The notes beneath the pieces were generated by a model. That model saw only the letters and a list, made by a program, of their open reading frames with translations. It was not told the origin of the DNA and did not search any database. The translations under genes and the position numbers were made by a program. Below, one piece after another: positions 1 to 10,155 of a stretch of DNA of 64,000 nt; the first letter of the stretch is position 1, and each line of letters starts with the position of its first letter. Source of the DNA: Turnera subulata (taxonomy: Eukaryota; Streptophyta; Magnoliopsida; Malpighiales; Passifloraceae). The stretch spans positions 18,206 to 82,205 of the forward strand of contig JAKUCV010003066.1 of NCBI GenBank assembly GCA_028386065.3, given 5' to 3'.

Positions 1-326
1 TCTATAAGAAACACTAATGACATACATATAACGTTCCATGTAGTGTTCTTATGTGGGTCGGTCCGGTCGACAAGTTCTCTAACTTGTACCCGTATGTAGA
101 ATTCATATCACATATAGATTCTCAACATACGCTAGTCTTAATTTATAATTACAACCCATCCGTAATAATAACCAACTAGGGACATTTAAGAATATGAAAG
201 TATTCTAGGGTTATAAGTATGTGCAAGCATTTATCTCATAAACGATACTTATTGGAATAACCTTAATGTGTATACATGACTACAAATAATCATCCATGAT
301 TAGCTTTTGGGCATATTACACTAACA
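1..326 (-). mobile_element. LTR retrotransposon end cutting CNL1 (continues left of window)
   Basis: On the minus strand the sequence starting at 326 reads TGTTAGTGTAATATGCCC, a TG-start like a copia LTR, and similarity to the paralogous CNL2 stops exactly there. The CNL reading frame runs 10 bases into it and stops. No second LTR is visible, so element type and length are unknown. The assignment to Ty1/copia rests on the look of the LTR start and is inference. Confidence 0.55.
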
Positions 327-2046
327 ATTCACTATGCTGATGCCCCACCGAATATATCAAAGTCCGCAAGATCTTTGCTTCGCAGATGCTCTTCAATTGT
401 TCCAGTGCACTAGATCCATCTTGTATATAAAACAAATGGCGAGTCCTTCCACTAGGTTCCTGCTTATCAACATCATCCACGTTGTAGAAAAATTCCCCCG
501 CTATAGATTTTGCCAAGTCATTGACCAAATCATGCATAACAAAGATTCTTTCTTCATCAAATCGAGTTCCACGAAAAATAAAAAATGACCTGCATGCAAG
601 TTCCTCAAAATACTCATTGCCAATCTCTTCCATGTCTCTCCTTTTATCGGGTAGGACTATGAATCCCTCCGCCATCCATAAGAGCACCAACTGTTCCTTC
701 TTGAATTCGAAATCCTTTGGAAAGATAGCACAGTAAGCAAAACATTGCTTGAGATTGGAAGGAAGACAATGGTAGCTCAATCTCAAAGCCGGAAAAATTT
801 TGTCATTGCGCCTTTCCCACATATTGCTTTTTAATATTGCAGCCCAGTCTCCAGCATTTTTCTTACAATAGAGTAAGCTTCCAAGGTTTCTTGCAGCCAA
901 AGGCAAGCCTCCACATTTTCTTGCAATTTTTCTCCCAATTTCTTCGAATTCTCCATACGCATCGGCAATGCCACCATCAAAGGCATGTTCTGCAAACAAC
1001 TTCCAGCAATCATCTTCATTTAATACTTCTAAGTGGTGACTCGGAATTGAAGACATGCCTAACGCCACTTGTTCACTTTGTGTGGTCATGAGGATCATAC
1101 TTCCTTGTGCAGCAGAAGAGAATTGTGCCAGCAAACGTTTCCAATTGTTACGTTCATTCCAAATGTCATCCAAAACAAGCAAAATCCTCTCCCCTCTTAC
1201 TTTCTCCTCTAGCTTATTTTGCAGCTGATTGGGAGTTAATGAATCACAATCGGATACACCAATTTCTTTGAGGATGTTCTTGGTCACTTTGAAAATGTCA
1301 AATTCTTCGGAGACACAGACCCAAGCTCTAATTTTATCAAAGCGTTGCTTCACTTGTTTATCATTGTAAACAAGTTGGGCAAGTGTGGTTTTCCCTACCC
1401 CGCCCACTCCGACTATGGGAATCACATCCGGGCATTTCCCTTTTGCATTATCCAACAACAACAATTGTATTATAGCTTCTTTATCGCTATCCCTGCCGTA
1501 AACAGTAGGATCAACCAACAGAGAAGTGGTTGTTCTTTCATGAGATTGTGATGATGATGCATGATCCGGTGATTTTCCAACTTGCGCCACTAAACCAAGT
1601 GTATTTGTTTGTTGCAACAAGTCTTCTACTCTATCAAAGATTTCTTCCAATCTTGGTTGCATCTCTCCCATTCCCTTCTTACATAGATTAAGAGAAGAGA
1701 GAAAGTTTCTCACCTGATCTGAGCAAGTTTTTGGACTTCTTGGTTCCACTTCCATTTGTTGTTCATGAGCTCTGTAGACAATCTCGTTCAGGAAATCATC
1801 AGTTTCATAGACAATGTCTCTGAGGTCGTCCAACCAATTCTTCACGGCCTGCGAAGTAATCTGCTTCCCCTCAGCATCTGCGAGCAGCCCATTGACAGTG
1901 TTCATTCTGGTTTTCAACTTCCTCAGAAGCTTGTCATCAAGCTTTCGCTGCTTGAAAAAGTTCACAACCTCTTGAGAAGCCATCTTATCAAATAAGACAT
2001 TAAAGACAGCAGACAGAACAGCTCCTGCTACCAAAGCCTCGGCCAT
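316..2046 (-). CDS. CNL1: CC-NB-ARC disease-resistance protein (RPP13-like-1 type), LRR lost
   Basis: Intracellular immune receptor of the CC-NB-LRR class, 576 codons. The coiled-coil N-terminus covers about residues 1-150, with ETDDFLNEI as the EDVID-like motif at 81. NB-ARC follows: P-loop GVGGVGKTT 213-221, kinase-2 ILLVLDDIW 288-296, GLPLA 380, CFAYCAIFPKDF near 435, MHDLV 504. RNBS-B reads TTQ where most members have TTR. The frame ends at VGHQHSELLV because an LTR interrupts it; the paralogue CNL2 continues into LRRs at this point. Start: ATG at 2046, shared with CNL2. A likely 85-bp 5'-UTR intron (2086-2170; donor GTAAG, acceptor CAG) is conserved in CNL2. As it stands it could make a CC-NB-ARC protein without LRRs; whether it is expressed cannot be seen. 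Confidence 0.85.
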   Translation of the reverse strand: MAEALVAGAVLSAVFNVLFDKMASQEVVNFFKQRKLDDKLLRKLKTRMNTVNGLLADAEGKQITSQAVKNWLDDLRDIVYETDDFLNEIVYRAHEQQMEVEPRSPKTCSDQVRNFLSSLNLCKKGMGEMQPRLEEIFDRVEDLLQQTNTLGLVAQVGKSPDHASSSQSHERTTTSLLVDPTVYGRDSDKEAIIQLLLLDNAKGKCPDVIPIVGVGGVGKTTLAQLVYNDKQVKQRFDKIRAWVCVSEEFDIFKVTKNILKEIGVSDCDSLTPNQLQNKLEEKVRGERILLVLDDIWNERNNWKRLLAQFSSAAQGSMILMTTQSEQVALGMSSIPSHHLEVLNEDDCWKLFAEHAFDGGIADAYGEFEEIGRKIARKCGGLPLAARNLGSLLYCKKNAGDWAAILKSNMWERRNDKIFPALRLSYHCLPSNLKQCFAYCAIFPKDFEFKKEQLVLLWMAEGFIVLPDKRRDMEEIGNEYFEELACRSFFIFRGTRFDEERIFVMHDLVNDLAKSIAGEFFYNVDDVDKQEPSGRTRHLFYIQDGSSALEQLKSICEAKILRTLIYSVGHQHSELLV

Positions 2047-2358
2047 GATCTTTTATTTTTCTTTCAAGGAATTGTCTGTTACATATCAGAAAAGAACATG
2101 AATGAAATACAAGCAAACCAAACACACAACAGAGCAAGCTAATAGAGAGTATAATTACAGGTTCTCTTACCTGATGCAGAAAATTCTCCCTGGAACTTTG
2201 TGAAGGATTGAGTATTTTCTTAGCTGTGATCGTTTCCTTGCCCTTGGTTATAAATCATTTGCGCAAATGATATCACAATTGGTTTTCCAATAGGAAGCCC
2301 CGCAGGAAGCATCAACTTTCCTCTTTTATCATTATAATCCCAGCCTTTCAATTATTAG
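2047..2358 (-). promoter_or_regulatory. CNL1 leader and proximal upstream region
   Basis: This stretch matches the region upstream of CNL2 (13472-13740). It contains the probable 5'-UTR intron 2086-2170. Native upstream sequence stops at 2358, where a gypsy element starts, so the CNL1 promoter keeps at most about 310 bp of its own DNA. Confidence 0.5.
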
Positions 2359-2954
2359 TGATGCAGGTGCTAATGTGAAAGGTGAAAGTTTTTTTCTCAT
2401 GGTTTACAACCTGCCATTCAAGATTTGCAGGCTACACAAGTATGGCAAATCTTCAGTAGGTGAAGACTTTGAGCAAATAATGCAGTAGGTGAAGACTTTG
2501 AACAAATAATGCAGTAGGTAAATTTAGACTTTGTGAAACAAAGCTTGCTGCCAAGTGTGAACAAAATAAGCATGGTGTGCTAGTAGTGTATTTTTGTAAT
2601 TTGCATATGCATGGTAGGTAAACAAACTAGCCTATAAATATGTATGCAATTGTAATGTTTAAGATCATTGAGTTTTGAGTGAAAACCATTTCCTTTAGTA
2701 GAGAAGTAGAGTTCCTCTCTTCCTCTTATTCAAGTTTATTTCTCTTAGGTGGATTCCTTTGAATTTAAACTTAAACACTTTCTTTCTTTCTAATTTTTCC
2801 TTAAGAGTGGTGAGTATCTATATCTCTTGGAAAATTATTGAGAGTGAGTGTTCTAACCCAATATTTAAGGTGGTGATAATCTGTATCCTTAAATATTTTG
2901 GTTACCTCAAATCCAAAATAAATACTCTTTAGTTCATACCTTGGTCCGGCATCA
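2359..2954 (+). repeat. 5' LTR of gypsy element
   Basis: It contains a TATA-like tataaata near 2633 and a 29-bp tandem duplication (2454-2482 and 2483-2511, units starting cagtaggtgaagactttg). The reading frame of gag is already open in the last bases of the LTR. Confidence 0.92.
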
Positions 2955-4014
2955 ATTTGGTAGCGGAGCATTTGGTTTCATGGCACCCAAAAAAGATAAA
3001 GGTGTTGTTGGGACTTCAAGCCAAGAGCCAACATTGCGTGACATCCAAATGGAGGAATTAAGGAAGCAAGTGCAAGGGCTGCAAGGTCGAATTAGAGACT
3101 ATGAAATTCGGGAACGTGAACAAACACGACCTGAAATCATAGCCAATAATTCATCCGACGAGGATGAGGATTTTAATCCTTTTTCTCAAGAAAGAAGCCA
3201 AGCTTCAGATGAGGGAGTTGTGCCTTTCCGTCCACTTCCTCGTACTCGTAATCCTCACAAAGACTTCAATATGAAGGTAGAAATACCCGATTTTGAAGGA
3301 AGACTACAACGCGATGATTTTCTTGATTGGTTAAATACCGTCGAGAGAATTTTCGAGTTCAAAGATGTTCCTGAAAATGTGAAGGTGAAATTAGTGGCGA
3401 TAAAGCTACGAAAACACGCTTCTATTTGGTGGGAGCACTTGAAGAAACAAAGAGCTCGTGATGGAAAATCATCCATTTCCACATGGGCAAAAATGAAGAA
3501 GGTTCTTAAGCGAAAGTATTTGCTTGAAAATTTTAGGCAAGATGCTTTTCTTAAGTATCATAATTTCAAGCAAAGAGAGCTGCCCGTGGAAGAATATACA
3601 GCAGAGTTTGATCATCTCATGCTACGCTGTGATGTTCTTGAGCCCGAAGAACAACTAATAGCTCGGTATCTTGGAGGACTTCGAGTTGAAATTGGTGATG
3701 TTGTCCAATTGCAGCCTTATTGGACTTATAATGACGTTGTGAAGCTTGCTCACAAGGTGGAAAAGCAGCTCAAGGAGAGGCAAGGATCCAATTCCAAAGT
3801 CTCTAACCGAGAGCCCTTTAACCGGGGAAGCAGTTCTAGCCTCAACAAGTCAGTAGCTGCCCTAAAGACGGCTAATCCTAAACCAACTTTTGGAGCTAAA
3901 AATTCAACTTCGTCAACAACACAACAAACCCCTAAGGCCAACTCTTGACAGTGCTTCAAATGTCATGGTTTTGGTCATATTGCATCTGATTGTCCAAATC
4001 GGAAAATTGTTTCC
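2941..4014 (+). pseudogene. gypsy gag with CCHC knuckle, interrupted by TGA
   Basis: Retrotransposon capsid-like region. The core resembles the retrotrans_gag family, with DFLDWLNTVERIFEF and WWEHLKKQR followed by EYTAEFDHLMLRC. An in-frame TGA at 3946-3948 separates it from the zinc knuckle CFKCHGFGHIASDC (3953-3994), which is in the same frame as the downstream protease. The native start is probably the ATG at 2980 (MAPKKDKG), just inside the internal region. The TGA is likely a decayed codon; I cannot tell which residue it replaced. Confidence 0.85.
2958..2969 (+). other. Primer-binding site of gypsy element
   Basis: TGGTAGCGGAGC, three bases after the LTR end. It differs at two positions from the usual initiator-Met site TGGTATCAGAGC. 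The same 12-mer serves the copia element (42123-42134) and the gypsy relics (43350-43361, 50583-50594). Confidence 0.75.
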
Positions 4015-6060
4015 TTGGTGGAAGAAGACATTGAAGAGGAGACTATAGAGGAAGATAAAGAAGAACTTGAAGAAGAAGACGTGACATATGCTGATGAAGG
4101 TGATTCACTAGTCATCCAAAGAACTTTGACTATGGCAGAAGTTGAAGCTAGTGATTGGCTTCGAACAAATATTTTTCACACTCGGTGCACTTCACACAAC
4201 AAAGTTTGTGACGTCATCATCGACAGTGGGAGCTGTACAAATGTTGTAGCAACTCACGTGGTGGATAAATTGCAGCTGAAATCTGAAGCACGTCCACAAC
4301 CTTACAAACTCCGGTGGTTACAAAAGGGAGGCGATGTCAAGGTAATAAAACGATGCTTAGTGCAATTTTCCATTGGCAAAAATTATGAAGATGTTGTTTG
4401 GTGTGATGTGGTACCTATGGACGCTTGTCATTTGCTCTTGGGTAGACCATGGCAGTATGATAGAAAGGCTGTCCATGACGGATTCAAAAATACCCATACT
4501 TTCGTGAAAGATGGGGTTAAGGTTGTTCTCGCACCACTAAAGCCGGAAAATATTCTCAAACCTATTTTAGGAGAGAAAAATAATTTACTTTCTGGCAAAG
4601 AAGTCAAGAAGGCTATACATGAGGAAGAAAACATTTATGCTCTTATTTTTGTGGAGGAATCTTTGTCTTCACAGGAACAGGTGCATCCATCAGTACAACC
4701 TCTACTTCAGCAATTTTCTGACGTAATTCCAAAAGATATTCCTAGTGGTTTGCCACCTATGAGAGATATTCAGCATTGTATCGACTTGGTTCCAAGTGCA
4801 GTCCTACCTAATAAAGCAACATACCGAATGAATCCAACAGAAAGCCAAGAATTGCAGTGACAAGTTGATGAACTTATGGCTAAAGGATTAATACGTGAAA
4901 GTATGAGTCCTTGTGCCGTACCAGCCCTTTTGGTACCGAAGAAAGATGGATCATGGCGTATGTGTGTTGACAGTCGAGCAATCAATAAGATCACCATCAA
5001 GTATCGGTTTCCTATCCCACGACTTGATGATCTTCTTGATCAACTGCATGGAGCTAATTTATTCTCTAAAATTGATCTTCGCAGTGGCTATCATCAAATT
5101 AGAATGAGACCAGGAGATGAATGGAAGACAGCTTTCAAAACTAGCAATGGCTTATATGAGTGGCTAGTCATGCCATTCGGATTATCTAATGCTCCCAGTA
5201 CTTTTATGAGACTAATGACTCATGTTTTCAGACCATTCATGGGCAAATTTGTTGTTGTCTACTTCGATGATATTTTGGTCTATAGTAGGTCTCATGAAGA
5301 GCATTTGGATCATCTGCACAAGGTGTTTCAGACCTTGAGAGAGCAAAAGCTATATGCTAACCTGAAGAAATGCCATTTCTTTACAGATAATGTTGTTTTT
5401 CTTGGCTACATTGTCTCATCCACAGGAATCATGGCAGATCCAAGCAAGATTGAAGCTATTTCAAGCTGGCCAACTCCAACTTCCTTGCATGACATAAGGA
5501 GTTTTCATGGCATTGTCTCTTTTTACCGCAGGTTTATTCGAGGCTTTAGTACTCTTATTGCCACAATCACAGAGTGCTCGAAAGGAGGATCATTCAATTG
5601 GACTGAAGCAGCCCAAATAAGCTTTGAGCTTGTGAAGAAAAAAATGACAGAAGCTCCAGTCCTTGCTCTGACATCATTTTTGAAGTCGAATGTGAAGCTT
5701 CAAATGTCGGCATTGGTGCTGTGCTTAGCCAAGAAGGCAGGCCGATTGCTTTCTTCAGTGAAAAGCTGAGTGACTCTCGAAGTAAGTATTCTACTTATGA
5801 TAAGGAGTTCTATGCAATCATTAGAGCTCTTGATCACTGGAGTCATTACTTACTTCCAAAGGAGTTTGTTCTCTACACCGACCATGAAGCCCTAAAATAC
5901 TTGAGTAGCCAACACAAGTTGACAAAGCGGCATGCTAAATGGGTTGAGTTTTTACAGCCATACACTTTCTCTCTCAAGTACAAGTCTGGCAAGCTCAATC
6001 AAGTGGCAGATGCTCTTAGTAGAAGGCATTTACTACTTAATACTATAGAGACCAATGTCA
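4015..6060 (+). pseudogene. gypsy protease, reverse transcriptase and RNase H
   Basis: The protease holds the active-site triad as VIIDSGSCTNVV (about 4215). A TGA at 4858-4860 interrupts [12 protein letters not shown], where relatives usually have Arg (CGA to TGA is the simplest reading). The RT has [13 protein letters not shown] and the catalytic YFDDILVYS (about 5260). Near 5675-5685 the frame shifts: the upstream frame ends in nonsense at 5769 while the RNase H sequence ([18 protein letters not shown]) continues in the next frame. Gypsy polyproteins are normally one frame, so the element is not autonomous now. Confidence 0.88.
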
Positions 6061-7320
6061 TTGGATTCAACATAATAAAGGAGCTTTATCCAGATGATGA
6101 TGATTTTAGCTCAATTTGGCAAGCTTGTTCTGAAGGATCCCTTCATCACTATTTCAAGCAGGACGGTTTTCTTTTCAAAGATAACAAGCTGTGCATTCCT
6201 CAGTGCTCATTAAGAGAGGCAATCATCCGAGAAGCTCATGGAGGAGGTCTTGCTGGTCATTTTGGCAGGGACAAGACCTTGGCCCTTATTCAAGAAAAAT
6301 TCTTTTGGCCAAAAATGACAAAAGATGTTGCACGTCTTGTGGAACGATGTGGTATCTGTCATAAAGCCAAGATGCATGGACAGAATACTGGCTTATACAC
6401 ACCACTTCCTATTCCTAACTCACCTTGGGAAGATGTCAGCATGGATTTTGTTCTTGGACTTCCACGCACGCAACGTAACAAGGATTCAATCTTTGTTGTC
6501 GTTGACAGATTTTCCAAAATGGCTCATTTTATTCCATGCAACAAAACAGCAGATGCAAGCCATGTTGCTGATCTCTATTTTCGTGAAGTCGTTAAACTTC
6601 ATGGAATTTCTAAATCCATCACTTCAGACCGTGACACTAAATTTTTTGAGTCACTTTTGGAGGACACTTTGGTGAAAATTTGGTACTAAATTACAATTTA
6701 GTACGTCCCATCATCCTCAAACAGACGGACAAACTGAAGTAGTGAATCGAAGTTTGGGAAATCTTCTAAGGAGCTTGGTGACGAAGAATGTCAAAGAGTG
6801 GGATTTGCATCTTGCTCAAGCTGAATTTGCTTACAACCGTTCGAAGAGCCAAACTACATGTCATTCCCCTTTTGAAGTGGTATATGGTCTAAATCCTAAT
6901 AGTCCTTTGGATTTAATTCCGATTCCAATTAAAGAAGGATTTAGTGGAGATGCAAGTGAAAAGGCACAGGAGATCAAGCAGTTGCACGAAAAGGTGAGAG
7001 CTCACATTGAAAAGCAAACTGAAAAGTATCGTGAGCGTGCAAATAAATTTCGGAAGCCTGCAGCATTCAAAGAAGGTGATTTAGTGTGGATTCACCTGAG
7101 GAAAGAGAGGTTTCCTAGTAAAACAAAGTCCAAACTCTCTCCCCGAGCTGATGGTCCATTTAAAGTTTTGCAGAGGGTCGGAGAAAATGCTTATAAAATT
7201 GAACTTACTGGAGACTATGGGGTTTCTGCAACATTTAATGTGGCCGATTTATATCCATATAATGCAGATGATGGAGATATAGCCTCGAGGACGAGTCTTC
7301 TTTTAACCGGGGAAGATTGA
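6061..7320 (+). pseudogene. gypsy integrase
   Basis: The HHCC zinc finger is [13 protein letters not shown]...CGICHKAK (about 6237-6370). The DDE residues are in [16 protein letters not shown] and DGQTEVVN. An extra T in the T-run at 6636-6642 shifts the frame, and a TGA at 6673-6675 follows in the restored frame. The C-terminal part (from about 6690) is open and its stop TGA at 7318-7320 is the first three bases of the 3' LTR. No clear chromodomain is visible. Confidence 0.87.
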
Positions 7321-7914
7321 TGCAGGTGCTAATGTGAAAGGTGAAAGTTTTTTTTCTCATGGTTTACAACCTGCCATTCAAGATTTGCAGGCTACACAAG
7401 TATGGCAAATCTTCAGTAGGTGAAGACTTTGAGCAAATAATGCAGTAGGTGAAGACTTTGAACAAATAATGCAGTAGGTAAATTTAGACTTTGTGAAACA
7501 AAGCTTGCTGCCAAGTGTGAACAAAATAAGCATGGTGTGCTAGTAGTGTATTTTTGTAATTTGCATATGCATGGTAGGTAAACAAACTAGCCTATAAATA
7601 TGTATGCAATTGTAATGTTTAAGATCATTGAGTTTTGAGTGAAAACCATTTCCTTTAGGAGAGAAGTAGAGTTCCTCTCTTCCTCTTATTCAAGTTTATT
7701 TCTCTTAGGTGGATTCCTTTGAATTTAAACTTAAACACTTTCTTTCTTTCTAATTTTTCCTTAAGAGTGGTGAGTATCTATATCTCTTGGAAAATTATTG
7801 AGAGTGAGTGTTCTAACCCAATATTTAAGGTGGTGATAATCTGTATCCTTAAATATTTTGGTTACTCTAAATCCAAAATAAATACTCTTTAGTTCATACT
7901 TTAGTCCGACATCA
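7318..7914 (+). repeat. 3' LTR of gypsy element
   Basis: Pair of 2359-2954. Five of the six substitutions lie in the last 50 bases and are transitions; the sixth is T/G near 2699/7659. The 29-bp tandem repeat is kept. Confidence 0.92.
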
Positions 7915-8960
7915 ATTAAATGTGTCACTCTCAGCCTTTCAATTATTCTCTCTATGTTCTCAGTGCTCAAAATAATTGGAGACCAACCAAAAATATCATC
8001 TCTCGATGATGCACTTCTCTCTCTTTGTCTTGTTTCATTTTTAGCAGATTGTGCCACTGGTGGGGCTTGAGATGGTGTATGCCTCATAAGTTGGATGCTC
8101 ATTTTTCTTTCGTGGACAATTTTAAAGTATAGGTGTATAAAGAGAACGAATAATGGTACAAGTACGTACCAATGTATATGAACAAAATGGCATACACAAA
8201 TCGTATTGAAATGTGAAAATAAACAGAAAGAACTAGAGTAAGAAGATGGTTACATTGTGACCATAATATGAGAATGATAAAGCGATAGAGATGCAAGACA
8301 GAACAGACCTACCTTATCTGCTCATTCTTAAACAATTCGAGGAGTGTTCTTCGTCTTTACTGAAGAAAGAGCAGAAAAACATAGTCAGCTACCACACCAC
8401 TAATTCAAAGTTGGAAATTATGCTCCTAGTTAGAGATACACAATAAATGGTAATGAGAGAAGAGCGGAAAATTAAGAATATTCGCTCAATTGACAATTCT
8501 TCCTACTTTTTGGATCTTTGCTTAAAATCTAATATTTACGGGGAAATTACGAATGAGTATGTTACATAGAAAAGAGAAGGAAACAGTTATTATCCTCTTT
8601 TGTCTGCTCTCCTCTTTCTCTGTAAGAACATCATTACTTATAACAGGATTTACTTCCAAACCTGCTTGTCTCACAAATTCAGATAATTAAAGGAAGTTCC
8701 TTAAAACCGACAAATAATGCCCCTAACTTCTCATCAGCATTCAACCTCGTCAATTAATTTTTGGAGGCAAAGCAAGACGGGAATCTGCACACACACATAT
8801 ATATAGTGTGTGATTTAGAGATATCAAACTCAGTCAGGTCTGGTTGATTAGATTCGTCATCATTTAATATAAAATTAGGCCTTTTTGTTCTCATCAAACA
8901 AACACAGATTGATTAATTTAAAAAATTAAGATTGTCTTTGTACGTACCTCGTTGCATGTC
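7915..8960. other. Intergenic, duplicated NLR downstream sequence
   Basis: No gene found. From about 8250 to 8960 the sequence resembles stretches at 9940-10150 and 28070-28760, that is, sequence that follows a CNL 3' end. On the minus strand cgag/GTACGT at about 8947 is a good splice donor directly after the LRR-tail stop, suggesting a 3'-UTR intron. A 340-base open frame on the minus strand (7761-8102) starts in native DNA and runs into the LTR, so I do not call it. Confidence 0.5.
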
Positions 8961-9410
8961 TTAGGGGGGAGGAATGTCTATTTGAGGGATGCGAGAAATG
9001 TTGGGCCAATCTTCCCCTTCCCCTCTTTGACATCTCCTTTGCAGCATAGGACATCCTTGGATTCGTAAATGGGAAAGGGAGGAGGGCAAGCCCTCTTCTG
9101 GGATGCATTGGAGCTCCGAGCAATTCCGTATTGACAAATGTTTGAGAGAGGTGAGATGTTGAAGCCCATTGTAATCCAGAGATTTCAGATTTTCAAGACC
9201 GAACATGGAAATCTCTGTAAGGCTAGAAGGCAAAGCTATCCTCCCGGGGAAGGATTCCACATCTTGGATACCATCTAACCTCAAGGATGAAAGAGAAGAC
9301 AGACCATCCAAACACATGCTGCAATCAATGTAAAGGTTTTGAAATGTAGAAGAAGCCCCAAATTGATTCAAAGTTTGTTTCAATGTTGGACCTTGGGAGA
9401 AAAAAGCCAA
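8961..9410 (-). pseudogene. Orphan C-terminal LRR piece of a CNL gene
   Basis: About 150 codons that align end to end with the last part of CNL2: LSSLSSLRLDGIQDVESFPGR, then LPSSLTEIS, LKHLSIRNCSELQCIPEEG and the shared end RCQRGEGEDWPNIS...IDIPPP. No CC or NB-ARC lies upstream before the next gene's 3' end, so this is a tail left from another copy. Its frame is open, unlike that of CNL2. Could be an exon of a chimeric transcript, but no evidence for that is visible. Confidence 0.75.
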
Positions 9411-10155
9411 CAGTGTGGTCTCTTGCTTTGTGGTAAACCATTACAATTGTCACTACCTCAAAATTAACCAATATACAAGCAACTCTTAACGCACACAACA
9501 CAATTAAAAAAACCTGAAATAGTTAAATCTTTAGCTCACATGCGGTTTTGTTTTTTGTTCTACTGCAAATGCAAATGGTTGATTTCAAAGAATAGTTTTA
9601 GCATCTATTATTCTAAATTTCTGGGAATTCTCACTTATATAGAAGTCAATATATACAACTTGTGAGCAACTTGCAGGTGCAATCGGCATACACAAAACAA
9701 GATTGCAGCCTTGCTTATCTAAATAACAACTGGATTAAAATAAACATTAAAATCAATAGGAAAACACCCAAGCATAAGATAGTTTTATCCTTGATATAAA
9801 ATTCCATCACAGTTCCAAAAGCAACCCAATCCTTATGCAGCAACCATCAACTTGTTCACACTTCCTACAAAAACAGAATTGAGTATTAGAGAGATTCAAA
9901 GAAGAAAAGAAAAGAAATGGATTATTAGAGAATGATAATGCAGTAGAGATGCAAGATAAAAAGACCTACCTTATCAGCAAATTCCTACACACTAGAAGAA
10001 GTGCTTGATCTTTGCTGAAGAGAAAAGAAGAAGAATGAAGTAAGCTACAACACCACTCAAAACTTGAAAATTAAACTCTTAGAGATATATTGTAAAGGAA
10101 AAAGTATATTAATATTTTTTCAAGAAGTCGTGTGTGTGTGTACGTACCTCGTCGT
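9411..10155. other. Intergenic, 3' side of CNL2
   Basis: No gene seen. It contains the CNL downstream module that recurs at 15290-15500, 28090-28300 and 32700-33000 (shared phrase caacttgttcacacttcc or close variants). A minus-strand splice donor cgag/GTACGTAC occurs near 10147, matching the one at 8947. Confidence 0.5.

Larger units (their letters stand above)
2359..7914 (+). mobile_element. Ty3/gypsy LTR retrotransposon, nearly complete, coding frame broken
   Basis: 5,556 bp. The 5' LTR is 2359-2954 (596 bp) and the 3' LTR 7318-7914 (597 bp); both start TGATGCAGG and end CATCA. They differ at about six bases plus one T-run length. The flanks are attag (2354-2358) and attaa (7915-7919), a likely 5-bp target-site duplication with one change. 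Joining the flanks restores a sequence like the uninterrupted copy at 16928-16965. Primer-binding site TGGTAGCGGAGC lies at 2958-2969 and purine tract ccggggaaga just before 7318. Domain order gag, protease, RT, RNase H, integrase is Ty3/gypsy. The clade is not certain. Confidence 0.93.

Noticed and set aside
7761..8102. 113-codon frame on the minus strand
   Set aside because: It starts in native DNA and runs through the LTR junction. Part of it is only LTR sequence read backwards.
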